The notes under the pieces were generated by a model. It was not told the DNA's origin and did not search any database. It saw only the letters and a program-made list of their open reading frames with translations. The position numbers and the translations under genes are program-made. Positions 50,466-59,992 of a stretch of 64,000 bases of DNA are shown here, one piece after another. The stretch's first letter is position 1, and every line of letters starts with the position of its first letter. This stretch comes from VRUE01 sp963718775 (GTDB lineage: Bacteria > Actinomycetota > Thermoleophilia > Solirubrobacterales > 70-9), in NCBI GenBank assembly GCA_963718775.1, contig OY970377.1:434001-498000 (forward strand), read 5' to 3'.

Positions 50466-51560
50466 TCAGGCGAGGATCTCGCCGAGGGCGGCGAGGAAGC
50501 GGCCGTTCTCATCACCCGTGCCGTAGGAGACGCGGATGTGGCCGGGATCGCCGAGCGGGGTGCCCGGGCGAACGGCTATCGAGTGCTCGGCGAGGCCCGC
50601 GATCACTTCTGCCTCGTCGGCATCGCCGAGGTCGATCCAGGAGAAGTTGGCGTGGGTGTCGGCTGTGGTCAGGCCGAGAGCGCGCAGGCCCTCCTCGACG
50701 CGGAGGCGCTCGGCGATCGTGCTCTCGACCCGGCGGGTGACGTCGTCCTGGTGCAGGATCGCCTCCGCCCCCGCGGCCTGGGCGAGCGCGTTGACGCTGA
50801 ACGGCTGGCGCACCGCGTCGACCGCGGCGCGGAACTTGGGGGAGCCGAGCGCGTAGCCGACGCGCAGCCCGGCCAGGCCGTAGCACTTGCTGAAGGTGCG
50901 CAGGACGACCAGGTTGGGCAGCTCGTCGAGCAGGTCGACGGTGGCATCGGGGTCGTCGTGGGTCTGGAACTCGACGTAGGCCTCGTCGAGGACCACCGTG
51001 ACGTGGGCGGGCAGCTGCTCGCAGAAGGCGGCGACCTCGGCGGCCGGACGGTGGGTGCCGGTCGGGTTGTTGGGATTGCAGACGAGGACCAGCTGGGTCG
51101 CCGCGGTCACCTCGGCCGCCATCGCGTCGAGGTCGTGGATGTCTCCCTCGGCCAGCGGCACGCGAACCTCGCGCGCTCCGGTCAGCGCCGGCAGGTACGG
51201 GTACATCGAGAAGGCAGGCCAGGAGTAGAGGATCTCGGCGCCCGGCTCGCAGAGCGCCTCGGCGGCGGCGAGCAGGATCTCGCAGGAGCCGTTGCCGACG
51301 GCGATCCGGGCGGGCTCGCTGTCGTAGCGCTCGGCGATGCGACGGCGCAGCAGAGTGGCGTCGGGGTCGGGGTAGCGGTTCATCGCCCCCGCGGCGGCGG
51401 CGATCGCTTCGACCACCTTGGGGTGCGGCGGGAACGGCGACTCGTTGGAGGCCAGCTGGGCGATGCCGCCAGCGGCGATCGCCTCCGGCGCCTGGCCCGT
51501 GGGCACGCCGGCCTGGTAACCCGGCATGCGGGCAAGCTTCTCGGCAAAGGTGACGCTCAT
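50466..51560 (-). CDS. hisC: Histidinol-phosphate/aromatic aminotransferase, PLP-dependent
   Basis: Fold-type I aminotransferase with ASNESPFPPHPKVVEAI, CNPNNPTGTHRP, VVLDEAYVEF and the PLP Lys in LRTFSKCYGLAGLRVGYAL. 364 residues, intact. Placement in the aromatic block, between aroH and aroG, makes a phenylpyruvate/tyrosine aminotransferase role as likely as the histidine one; the family does not let me decide. Confidence 0.9.
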   Translation of the reverse strand: MSVTFAEKLARMPGYQAGVPTGQAPEAIAAGGIAQLASNESPFPPHPKVVEAIAAAAGAMNRYPDPDATLLRRRIAERYDSEPARIAVGNGSCEILLAAAEALCEPGAEILYSWPAFSMYPYLPALTGAREVRVPLAEGDIHDLDAMAAEVTAATQLVLVCNPNNPTGTHRPAAEVAAFCEQLPAHVTVVLDEAYVEFQTHDDPDATVDLLDELPNLVVLRTFSKCYGLAGLRVGYALGSPKFRAAVDAVRQPFSVNALAQAAGAEAILHQDDVTRRVESTIAERLRVEEGLRALGLTTADTHANFSWIDLGDADEAEVIAGLAEHSIAVRPGTPLGDPGHIRVSYGTGDENGRFLAALGEILA

Positions 51561-51584
51561 CGGCCCATTGTGCCGAAGGGCGGA

Positions 51585-51959
51585 CTACTGAGCGGTGTGC
51601 AGATCCGCCCGCAGCTCTTGAGTCGCGCCTAAATAGACGTGGGTGGGAACGTGGCCGACCAGCGCGTAGTAGTGGACCATCGCCCGGATCACCTGCGGCA
51701 TCGCGCCCGGCACGTCGATCTCACGGGCGCAGATCAGCGGCACCGTGTCGAGGCCGAGGCGGCGCGCGGCGACGGCCGGGAACTCGGCATCGAGGTCGCC
51801 GGTGGTGGTGAAGAGGCAGCTGACCATCGCCTCGGAGGTCAGCTCGTTGCGGTCGAGCAGCTCGCGCATCAGCGTCTCGGTCGCGCCGACGATCGCTTCG
51901 GCCTCGTTGGCCTCCGCCTGGACGGCGCCGCGGACCGCGAAGAGTCGCTCCTCGCTCAT
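51585..51959 (-). CDS. aroH: Chorismate mutase, AroH class
   Basis: Monofunctional trimeric chorismate mutase of the Bacillus AroH type: FAVRGAVQAEANEAEAI, SEAMVSCLFTTTGDLDAEFPA and VIRAMVHYYALVGHVPTHVYL. 124 residues, intact. ATG 51957-51959 overlaps the rluB stop. With tyrA it feeds tyrosine synthesis. Confidence 0.95.
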   Translation of the reverse strand: MSEERLFAVRGAVQAEANEAEAIVGATETLMRELLDRNELTSEAMVSCLFTTTGDLDAEFPAVAARRLGLDTVPLICAREIDVPGAMPQVIRAMVHYYALVGHVPTHVYLGATQELRADLHTAQ

Positions 51960-52655
51960 CGAGTGGAATCTTCCCAGAGGCGGGCGATGTCCTCATCGCC
52001 GAGCCGCCGCGCCTGCCCCTGCGACAGCGAACCCAGCTCGATCGGGCCGAAGCGAACGCGGCGCAGCGCCGACCACCCGGTTGTCGACCGCTTCGGCCAT
52101 ACGGCGCACCTGGCGGTTGCGGCCCTCACGCAGGACGATCTCGATCTCACGCTCGCCCAGCCGTTGCACCTCGGTCGGCGCGGTCGGCCCGTCCTCCAGC
52201 TTGACGCCGCTGGCAAGGCGCTGCAGGTCCGCATCGGAGGGCGGCCGGCGCAGCTCCACCCGGTAGGCCTTGGCGACGCCATAGCGGGGATGGGTCAGTC
52301 GGTTGGCCAGCTCACCGTCGTTGGTCAGCAAGAGCAGCCCAGTCGAGTCGGCATCGAGCCGGCCAACCGGATAGAGCCGCGCTGTGGAATCGACGAGAGA
52401 GACGACCGCCGCCCTTTTCCCCGGCTCCCGCGCCGTAGAAACCACCCCCGCCGGCTTGTTCACAGCCCAAACCTCCCGAGGCTCCTCCCCCACCACCGGA
52501 CTCCCATCCACCCGCACGTCATCAGCATCACTGACGTCCCTAGCCGGATCGGTCACCACCTTGCCCCCAACCGTCACCCGTCCCTTGGAGATGATCAGCT
52601 CAGCTTTCCGCCGCGAAGCGACACCTCCATGAGCAAGGAACTTGGCGAGCCTCAC
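51956..52655 (-). CDS. rluB: 23S rRNA pseudouridine synthase (RluB type)
   Basis: S4 domain at the N-terminus (MRLAKFLAHGGVASRRKAE) then pseudouridine synthase with GRLDADSTGLLLLTNDG carrying the catalytic Asp and EGRNRQVRRMAEAV. One frame slip near 52072 is bridged; the C-terminus then ends LSQGQARRLGDEDIARLW with a stop at 51956. GTG start at 52655. Commonly sits between scpB and aroH/cmk. Confidence 0.92.
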
Positions 52656-52692
52656 GACGGTAGAGGGGCGGGGACGGCCCCGCCCCCCCGCC

Positions 52693-53265
52693 TCAAGGCT
52701 CGGATCTCTGCTCGCCGGCTTTCAGAAGTCGCTCGCGCAACTCCCGCTCATCCTCCGGCGTCGGGTCAAAGCGCGACGGATCCGGCAGCTCGTCCAACCC
52801 GGCCAGCCCGAAGAGCCGCTCGAACAGCTCGGTCGTCTTGAAGATCGCTGCCCCGAACTGCGAGCGCCCCGTCTCCTCGATCAGACCCCGCTCGGCCAGC
52901 GTCTGCACCGCCGACTCCGAGGTGACGCCGCGGATCCGCGCCACCTCCGGCCGGGTGACCGGCTGCAGGTAGGCGACGATCGCCAGCGTCTCGGCCTGGG
53001 CCTGGGTCAGCGGCGGGGTGCGGGGCTTGGCCAGCAGGCGTCGAGCCGCCGCCTCGCTGCCGGGGTCGCTCGCCAGCGCGAAGCCGCCGGCGACCTCACG
53101 CAGGACGACGCCGCGCTTGCCCTCGGCGAGGTCCTCGCGCAGCAGCCCGATCGCCTCCTCGACCTGCCCCTCGGTCGCCTCGCTCGCCTCGGCCAAGTCG
53201 CGGGCGTTGACCGGCTGGGGCGAGAGGAAGAGCAGCGCTTCGATCGTGCGGGTCAGGTCACTCAC
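52693..53265 (-). CDS. scpB: Segregation and condensation protein B
   Basis: Kleisin-associated dimer with two winged-helix domains: TRTIEALLFLSPQPVNARDLA and TQAQAETLAIVAYLQPVTRPE with RGVTSESAVQTLAERGLIEE. GTG at 53263-53265 overlaps scpA. 190 residues and intact. Confidence 0.95.
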   Translation of the reverse strand: MSDLTRTIEALLFLSPQPVNARDLAEASEATEGQVEEAIGLLREDLAEGKRGVVLREVAGGFALASDPGSEAAARRLLAKPRTPPLTQAQAETLAIVAYLQPVTRPEVARIRGVTSESAVQTLAERGLIEETGRSQFGAAIFKTTELFERLFGLAGLDELPDPSRFDPTPEDERELRERLLKAGEQRSEP

Positions 53266-53995
53266 TTGCCGCGGCCTCCTTCTTGCGGATCTCGATCGGG
53301 CCGAAGGGCTTGGGCTGCTCCCAGGTCGCCTCGCCTTTGCGGTACATGTCGAGCAGGGCGAAGAGGGTGACCGCCTGGGTGAGCCGGTCCTCGCTGCCGA
53401 ACTGCTCGTCGAAGTCGATGCTGCCGTGGCTGCGCAGGGCGTCGCGCAGGGCGCGCAGACGCTTTTCCAGCGAGACGGTCGGGCGGATGTGGTCGAGGTT
53501 GAGCTCGGGCGGCGTGGACAGCAGGTCGCCGAGCGCAGTTCCAAGACGGTCGGGGTCGTAGACCGCGGTGGCGGCGTCGAGGGCGACCTTGCGCAGCTCG
53601 GCCGGCAGCGGCGCCGAGCGGTAGAGGTAGCCGCGGGCTGCCTCGAAGCGCTGCTCCAGGATCGCGGCGGCGTCGCGATAGCGGCGGTACTCGAGCAGCC
53701 GTGCAACCAGCTCCTCGACCGCCTCCTCGGGGCTGACGTCCTCGAGGCTCTCCTCTTCGCCGGGCAGCAGCAGGCGCGACTTCAGCTCCAGCAGCGAGGC
53801 GATCAGGACGAGGAACTCGGTGGCGACGTCGAGCTCCAGCTCCTCGGTGCGCTCGAGGTGCTCGACGTAGGCGACGACGACCTCGGCCAGCTCGACCTCG
53901 AGCAGGCTGACCTCCTCGCGCAGGACGACCGCCATCAGCAGGTCGAAGGGACCGGCGAAGACGTCGAGGTCGAGGTCCAGCTCGGCGACGGTCAC
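53258..53995 (-). CDS. scpA: Segregation and condensation protein A (kleisin)
   Basis: Kleisin that bridges the SMC heads. DLDVFAGPFDLLMAVVLREEV at the N-terminus, ATEFLVLIASLLELKSRLLL and a winged-helix C-terminus (DRLTQAVTLFALLDMYRKGE). 245 residues, intact. Partner SMC (11294-13771) appears to lack its hinge, so the state of this complex is of interest. Confidence 0.95.
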   Translation of the reverse strand: MTVAELDLDLDVFAGPFDLLMAVVLREEVSLLEVELAEVVVAYVEHLERTEELELDVATEFLVLIASLLELKSRLLLPGEEESLEDVSPEEAVEELVARLLEYRRYRDAAAILEQRFEAARGYLYRSAPLPAELRKVALDAATAVYDPDRLGTALGDLLSTPPELNLDHIRPTVSLEKRLRALRDALRSHGSIDFDEQFGSEDRLTQAVTLFALLDMYRKGEATWEQPKPFGPIEIRKKEAAASE

Positions 53996-54115
53996 ACTGG
54001 GACCGTAACGCCCCGAAGGGATGGCGACTAGACCGGTTCGATACCCATGCGGTCGCGAACCTCTTCTCCTCTCGGGCGAAGGCGCGTAACATCGGAACCC
54101 AGGCGAAAGCTGCGG

Positions 54116-54824
54116 ATGAATGCCAGGCTCCCTCTCCTGTTCGGCGCCATCGCCTTCGTCGTGGGCGGTATGGGAATCCCTTGCAGCTCGGCGGCTCCCA
54201 CGCCCCCCAGCCCTTCCGGGTTCGTCACTCGAGTCGACAACCCGTGGTTCCCTCTTCGACCGGGCACAATCTCCGTCTATAGCGGGGTCAAGGACGGCAA
54301 GCCCTCTCGCGACGTGTTTGTCGTCACCTCGAGGACGAAAAGAATCCAGGGAGTCGGCTGCACCGTCGTCGACGACAAGCTCTATCTGCAGGGGCGCCTG
54401 GAGGAGCGAACCAAGGACTGGTATGCCCAGGACCGAGCCGGAAACGTCTGGTACTTCGGCGAGGCCACGGCCGAGCTAAACCCGGATGGCAGCGTAAAAA
54501 CCACCGAGGGAAGCTGGCGGGCCGGAGTGAGCGGAGCTCGGCCCGGAATCTTCATGCCCGCTCGCCCACATCCCGGACAAACGGGCCTGCAGGAGTTCTA
54601 CGAAGGACATGCGGAGGATCATTTCCGCATCCTCAGCCTCGAAGCGGAGGTCCAGACGCCGGCAGCATCATCGAATATGGCGCTCCTGACCAGGGAGTGG
54701 ACGCCGGCTCGAGCCAGGGGTGGTCGACCACAAGCTCTACGTCAAGGGGGTCGGGACGGTGCTCGAGCAGACGGTCAAAGGCGGGGATGAGCGCAACACC
54801 TTGGTCTCGATTCGCCGCCGATAG
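54116..54824 (+). CDS. Secreted protein of unknown function
   Basis: N-terminal signal peptide (LPLLFGAIAFVVGGMGIPCS, possible lipobox-like cysteine), then a single domain with NPWFPLRPGTISVYSG, VGCTVVDDKLY, DWYAQDRAGNVWYFGEATAE and GARPGIFMPARPHPG. I know this layout from unnamed actinobacterial exported proteins but not its function. Two slips near 54712 and 54750 are bridged so that it ends QTVKGGDERNTLVSIRRR at 54824. It diverges from scpA across 120 bp. Confidence 0.72.
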
Positions 54825-54848
54825 CGGGAAGTGGCGCCGCCCGTCAGC

Positions 54849-55841
54849 TCAAGCCGGTCCGAAGCCCATGCGCTCGCGAACATCGGCCACGACCGGCGCG
54901 GCGATCGCGCGGGCCTTCTCCGCGCCGGCGGCGAAGGTCGCCTCCAGCGCCGCCTCGTCGGCGCGCAGCTCGGCGTAGCGCTCGTGGACCGGGGCGAGGT
55001 ACTCGACGACCGCCTCGGCGACGGCCTTCTTGAAATCGCCGTAGCCGGCGCCCGCGAACTCGCGCTCGACCGCGGCAGGGTCGGTGCCACGGGCGACCGC
55101 GTAGATGTCGATCAGGTTGGTGATCCCCGGCTTGTCGGGAGCGCGGCGCACCTCGCGGCCGGAGTCGGTGACGGCGCTGCCGAACTTCTTGCGGATCACG
55201 TCGGGCTCGTCGAGGACGAGGACCGTGCCTGCCTCGGTGCCGCCGGTGGTCGACATCTTCCGCTCGGGCTCCTGCAGGTCCATGATCCGCGCCCCGACCT
55301 CGGGGATGCGCATCTCCGGCACGACCAGGGTCTCGCCGAAGCGCTCGTTGAAGCGGCGGGCGACCTCGCGCATCAGCTCGACGTGCTGGCGCTGGTCGTC
55401 GCCGACCGGCACCTCGGTCGCCCGGTAGGCGAGCACGTCGGCGGCCATCAGCACCGGGTAGAAGAAGAGCGCCGCGGAGACGAGCTCCTGCTTCGCCGAC
55501 TTGTCCTTGAACTGGGTCATGCGGTTGAGGTCGCCGTGCGAGGTGACCGCCGAGAGCAGCCAGGTCAGCTCGCTGTGCTCGCGCACGTCGGACTGGCGGA
55601 AGAAGATGCAGCGCTCGGGATCGAGGCCGGCGGCGAGCAGGATCGCGGCCGTGTCGTAGAGCCGCTCGCGCAGCTCGGCCGGGTCGTAGGCGACCGAGAT
55701 CGCGTGCAGGTCGACGATGCAGAAGATCGCCGGGTCGCCGCGGTCCTGGCCCTCGACGTACTGGCGAATTGCCCCGATGTAGTTGCCTAGATGCTTGCGG
55801 CCGGTCGGCTGGATGCCCGAGAAGACGATGGGTGCGCTCAC
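54849..55841 (-). CDS. trpS: Tryptophanyl-tRNA synthetase
   Basis: Class I synthetase with FSGIQPTGRKHLGNYIGAIR (HIGH equivalent HLGN) and the KMSxS loop as ERKMSTTGGTEAGTV. GTG 55839-55841 matches the family N-terminus (SAPIVFSG). About 330 residues, intact. The upstream MFS gene's frame runs into trpS without an intervening stop, which I attribute to a base error. Confidence 0.95.
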   Translation of the reverse strand: MSAPIVFSGIQPTGRKHLGNYIGAIRQYVEGQDRGDPAIFCIVDLHAISVAYDPAELRERLYDTAAILLAAGLDPERCIFFRQSDVREHSELTWLLSAVTSHGDLNRMTQFKDKSAKQELVSAALFFYPVLMAADVLAYRATEVPVGDDQRQHVELMREVARRFNERFGETLVVPEMRIPEVGARIMDLQEPERKMSTTGGTEAGTVLVLDEPDVIRKKFGSAVTDSGREVRRAPDKPGITNLIDIYAVARGTDPAAVEREFAGAGYGDFKKAVAEAVVEYLAPVHERYAELRADEAALEATFAAGAEKARAIAAPVVADVRERMGFGPA

Positions 55842-55857
55842 GGGGCGGGAGCCTAGT

Positions 55858-57511
55858 TCAGGGGGCGGACTCGAAGCCCCGTCCTTCACCGCTGGCCGGC
55901 TCAGCGGTCGGGCGCTCGCACCAGTGGGCGGCTCGGCGCAGTCGGCGCAGCCGTGGCCGCACTCGCCGGCTTGGGCAGAGCCCCTGCTTGGGACAGCTTC
56001 TATCGCTCGGCGGGGGTTTTCGATACCGAAACCGGAGACGGTGCCGCCGACGATCATCAGGATGCCGGCTATGCCGATGCCCAGGTGGAAGGCGGAGGTG
56101 GAGGCATCGGCGGAGGCAGAGTCGACGCGGGCTGCCTGGGTTGGCGGGAGCGATTCGGTGTCTGGCACGGCCAGGGGCTGGGCCTTGGCGTCGGTGACGG
56201 TGCGCTCGGCGCGGGGGCCTAGCGGGCGGTCGCCGAGGTTGTCGTCGAGCGCCGAGCCGAAGTAGGCGGAGATGACGGCGCCGAGGATCGCGATCGCCAG
56301 CAGGCCGGCAACCCGGGCGACGCCGTTGTTGACGCCGGAGGCGATGCCGACGTGGCGTTCCTCGACCGAGTCGAGGACGGTCGCGGTCAGCGGCGCCACG
56401 GTCGCCGAGAGGCCGAGCCCGAAGACCAGGATCGCCGGCAACACGTCGGCGACGTAGTCGGCATCGGCGCCGACCCGGAGGAGCAGCAGCAGGCCGATGC
56501 CGCCGACGATCGGCCCGATCGTCATCGGCAGTCGCGGGCCGGTGCCGGAGGCCATCCTGCCCCAGCGCGGCGAGAGGAAGAAGAGGATCAGCGAGACCGG
56601 CGTCGTCGCCAGGCCGGCCTCGATCGGCGCTGTAGCCGGCGACCTGCTGGAGGAAGAGGCCGACGAAGAAGAGGCCGCCGATCAGCCCCGCGTATGCCGA
56701 GAGCGTGGTCACGTTGGCGACCCAGAAGTTGCGGATGCGGAAGAGCGAGAGCTCGAGCATCGGGTGGCGGGCACGGGCCTCGTGGACGACGAAGAGGGCG
56801 AAGCAGACGATGCCGGCGATCAGCGGCGCCCAGACCACCGGGTCTCCCCAGCCGCGGGTCGGCTGCTCGATCAGGGCGAAGACCGGGCCGCCTAGCCCGG
56901 CCGCGGAGAGCGCGATCCCGGTCCAGTCGATGCCCCGAAAGGCGTCCGGATCGCGGCTCTCCTCGACCGAGTGCATGGTCAGCGCCACCGTCGCCGCGAT
57001 CAGCGGAAGGTTGACCCAGAAGATCGCCCGCCAGGAGAGCGCCTCGACCAGCGCCCCTCCCCCGGCCGGCCCGAGCACCGTCGCGATGCCCGTCCAGGCG
57101 GTCCAGGTGCCGACCGCCTTGCCCCGCGCGGCGCCCTCGAAGGTGGCGGCGACGATCGCCAGCGAGCCCGGCACCAGCAGCGCCCCGGCCACCCCCTGCA
57201 GGGCGCGGGCGGCGATCAGGAACTCGACCGTGGGGGCGACCGCGCAGAGCAGCGAGGTCGCGCCGAAGGCGATCAGGCCGGCGACGAACATCCGCCGCCG
57301 CCCGAACTGGTCGCCCAGCGAGCCGCCGACGAGGAGCAGCGCGACCAGGGTCAGCATGTAGGCCTCGACGACCCACTGCTGCCCGGCCAGCTCCGCGTCG
57401 AGACCGCTCGGCGATCGCCGGCAGCGCCACGTTGACCACGGTCGAGTCGAGAAAGACGACGGTCGAGCCGAGGATCGTCGCGACCAGCGTCAGACGCTGT
57501 TGGCGGGTCAC
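55858..57511 (-). CDS. MFS drug exporter, DHA2 (14-TM) family
   Basis: EmrB/QacA-type proton antiporter. LDSTVVNVALPAIAE (motif A region start), GGSLGDQFGRRRMFVAG, ARALQGVAGALLVPGSLAIVAA (motif C-like) and many TM segments are clear. The C-terminal tail is cysteine-containing (GECGHGCADCAE). GTG at 57509-57511. Slips near 57415 and 56625 are bridged; the stop at 55858-55860 is in one frame, but another frame continues into trpS, so the exact end is uncertain. Confidence 0.85.
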
Positions 57512-57524
57512 CCGAAGAAGTCTA

Positions 57525-57546
57525 GGGGCCGGATCTCTCCGGCCCC
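57525..57546. other. GC-rich hairpin between the low-GC gene and MFS gene
   Basis: GGGGCCGG and CCGGCCCC form a perfect 8-bp stem around ATCTCT. No U-tract follows on either strand, so transcription termination is possible but unproven. Confidence 0.4.
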
Positions 57547-57575
57547 ATAGCTGCTGCTCCTATTGACCGGACGTC

Positions 57576-58289
57576 CTACTGTTGCGATTCGTTTTCGTCT
57601 AAGGCGAGCCAACCTTGTTCTTTGATGTCGCCGTGGAGGATTTCAACCAGGTAGTTGGCGTCCCATTTACCAACTTCACCGCAAAGCAATTTGGAGCCGG
57701 ACTCATACGTCAAAGCGTTTTTTAAGGTTAAAACTAAGGGTAAGCCGGTCGCGGTGTTCGTGACATCGAGATGGAGTTTTTCGGCTTTATACGCACATTC
57801 GATACCGAACGGACAGCCTTTGATTTTGACTAAGATCGGGCTACCTACTGCGTTCTGTTCGACTAACATTAACCATAAGTGTTCACCGGTAAGATCATGG
57901 TGGAATTTGACTAAATACGGCAAATTCAGGACGCTTACTTCGGTGCATGGTGCACAGTTCGCGAATTCGATTCCCGTGATTATGCCGTGCAGCGGAGATG
58001 ATTTCGTGATCTGCCCTTTGATGTCAGAGGAGCCACATAACACTTCCATGGCGCTACCTAAGAAAACCGCGTGCAATTTCTCTTCTCCGACTGGTCCTAA
58101 CGGCTCCAGTTTTCCTAAGATCGGTAATCCTGGGCCCGCTTCCTTTAACATTCCTTTGGGACATAATCCCGTGGGGTCTTCAAGACACACCACGACTAAG
58201 TGTACGGCCGAGGCGGAGCCGACACCGATAAACGCTGTTGCGCTCACCGTCGCCAGTACGGCGAGACCGAGCATCTTCATGAGTCTCAT
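57576..58289 (-). CDS. Low-GC secreted cysteine-containing protein
   Basis: 237 residues with a clean signal peptide (KMLGLAVLATVSATAFIGVG, cleavage near ASA-VH) and about nine cysteines in short pairs (CLEDPTGLC, CAPC, CPFGIEC, LLCG). Composition is strikingly different from the surroundings, near 47 % G+C by eye against about 70 %, with TTT, AAA and TTA-type codons otherwise rare here. Strong Shine-Dalgarno and its own promoter. It resembles an unnamed family of exported proteins I associate with Solirubrobacterales; function unknown. Confidence 0.85.
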   Translation of the reverse strand: MRLMKMLGLAVLATVSATAFIGVGSASAVHLVVVCLEDPTGLCPKGMLKEAGPGLPILGKLEPLGPVGEEKLHAVFLGSAMEVLCGSSDIKGQITKSSPLHGIITGIEFANCAPCTEVSVLNLPYLVKFHHDLTGEHLWLMLVEQNAVGSPILVKIKGCPFGIECAYKAEKLHLDVTNTATGLPLVLTLKNALTYESGSKLLCGEVGKWDANYLVEILHGDIKEQGWLALDENESQQ

Positions 58290-58296
58290 TTTGCGT

Positions 58297-58304
58297 ATCT
58301 CCTT
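58297..58304 (-). promoter_or_regulatory. Strong Shine-Dalgarno of the low-GC secreted protein
   Basis: AAGGAGAT on the minus strand lies seven bases before the ATG at 58287-58289 and fixes the start. Confidence 0.8.
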
Positions 58305-58405
58305 TTTCAGCGGGGATGGCCGCTGATCGACTTTGAGCCTGACGTGCGAGCCGCATCGGAACAGACCGAAGTGGGCCTGTCACTCCACAGCTCGAATGGC
58401 AGCTA

Positions 58406-58434
58406 CGCTTACCACACCCTGTTATTACAGTCAA
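58406..58434 (-). promoter_or_regulatory. Probable sigma-70-type promoter of the secreted protein
   Basis: Minus strand: TTGACT (58434-58429), 17-bp spacer, TAAGCG (58411-58406). It gives an untranslated leader of roughly 110 nt before the low-GC gene and lies just past the permease stop, in the same direction. Confidence 0.45.
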
Positions 58435-58441
58435 GTATTCT

Positions 58442-59236
58442 TTAGTATTGACGGCGAGGTATGTCTCGGTCCGGCTCACGGAGCTGCTCGGCTGGGGTGA
58501 AGAAGTTGCGGTAGGCGAGCGCGGTGGCGACCAGGCCGGCGATCGCGACGCTGCCGAGCAGGGCGTAGAGGAGGATCAGCTGCAGGCGGACGGCGTCGGT
58601 CGGGTCGGCGCCGGCGAGCAGCATGCCGACCATCGTGCCGGGGAAGAAGATCAGCCCGGTCGTCTTGGTCGAGTCGACCAGGGTGATCATCCCCGAGCGC
58701 AGGGCGCGGCGGACGAAGGGCGACGCCGCCTCCTGGGCGGTCGCGCCGAGCGCCAGGGTCGCCTCGATCTTGCCGCGCGAGTCCGCCATCTCGTCGCCGA
58801 GCCGGTTGAGCGCCACCGCCGAGGCGGTCATCGCGTTGCCGATCACCATGCCGCCGACCGGGACCAGGTAGCGGGCGGTCGCTTCGAAGACGCCGAGCGC
58901 GACGACGAGCCCCAGCGTCGTCGTCGCCGCGACCGCAAGGGCGATCAGCAGCGGCCAGAAGGCATCGGGAACCTTCTTGGCGCGATTGCGGGCGGTGAGC
59001 GCGCCGAAGACGACCATCACCGCCAGCAGGGCGAAGACGAGCCAGATCGTGTCGGCTTCGAAGATCAGCTCGATCGCGTAGCCGATCGCGGTCAGCTGGA
59101 CGAAGGAGCGGACCGTGGCGATGCCGATGTCGCGCTCGAGGTCGGCCCTGCGCCAGAAGGAGATCGCCGCGGCGAGGGCGACCAGCGCCAGGCTGGCGGC
59201 GACCTGCCCGGCCGAGACGTGGATCGAGGTGCTCAA
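58442..59236 (-). CDS. ABC transporter permease, YbbM/FetB (UPF0014) type
   Basis: Seven or so hydrophobic segments (VAASLALVALAAAISFW, IWLVFALLAVMVVFGALTA) with the family box VGGMVIGNAMTASAVALNRL and SGMITLVDSTKTTGLIFFPG, MVGMLLAGADPTDAV. FetB-type permeases are linked to iron export or homeostasis. TTG at 59236 overlaps the ATPase's likely TGA as TTGA. Intact, about 264 residues. Confidence 0.85.
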   Translation of the reverse strand: MSTSIHVSAGQVAASLALVALAAAISFWRRADLERDIGIATVRSFVQLTAIGYAIELIFEADTIWLVFALLAVMVVFGALTARNRAKKVPDAFWPLLIALAVAATTTLGLVVALGVFEATARYLVPVGGMVIGNAMTASAVALNRLGDEMADSRGKIEATLALGATAQEAASPFVRRALRSGMITLVDSTKTTGLIFFPGTMVGMLLAGADPTDAVRLQLILLYALLGSVAIAGLVATALAYRNFFTPAEQLREPDRDIPRRQY

Positions 59237-59890
59237 GTGAGGGCCTCCTCGCAGCGGGCCGGACTCGCTCACCCTGCCGCGCTCGAGCCGCACGACCCAC
59301 TCGCCGAGCCGGCGCGCCTGCTCGGGATCGTGGCTGACCAGGACGACCGAGATATCGAGCTCGCGGCGCAGCTCGGCAAGCGTCGCCTCGATCGCGTCGC
59401 GGGCCGCCGGGTCGAGGGCGGAGGTCGGCTCGTCGAGGAGAAGCACCTCGGGCTGCTGCGCCAGGGCGCGCGCCAGCATCGCGCGCTGCTGCTCGCCGAC
59501 CGAGAGCTTGGCGACGTCGCGCGCGGCAAACTCGGGGTCGAGGCCGGCGAGGCCGAGGCAGCGCGCCGGGTCGGGCTCCTTGCCGGCGAGCCGCGCCGCG
59601 TAGGCGAGGTTCGAGCCGACGGTCCCATCGAGCAGTGCCGGCAGCTGCGGGACCAGCGAGACCTGGCGCCGCAGGGCGAGCGGGTCGTACTGGTCGAGGG
59701 GGCGGTCACGGTAGGAGACCGCGCCGCTGTCGGGGTCGGCGAGCCGGTTGAGCAGCCGCAGCAGCGTCGACTTGCCGGCGCCGGAGGGCCCGACGATCGC
59801 CGTCGCCCCGGCGGGTATCGCGGCGCTGACCGAGTCGAGGACCCGGCGATCGCCGCGGACCAGGCTGACGTCGCGCAGCTCGAACAGCAC
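59233..59890 (-). CDS. ABC transporter ATPase, FetA-like
   Basis: Walker A VGPSGAGKSTLLRLLNRL, Q-loop VSLVPQLPALLDGTV, signature LSVGEQQRAMLARAL, Walker B VLLLDEPTSALDP and the H-loop VSHDPEQARRLG. GTG at 59888-59890 (VLFELRDVSL); a GTG 18 bp earlier is possible. Read literally, the frame runs straight into the permease; one extra base near 59248 would restore a REEALT stop overlapping the permease start. Partner of the permease downstream. Confidence 0.85.
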
Positions 59891-59992
59891 CGCCGCATGA
59901 TCCCGCACCGTCCCGGCGCAAGATGCCTCCCGACCGCGACCGGCAGCGGCCGGGCCTGTGGCGGACTGCCAGAATCCGGGTAGTGATTGCCG

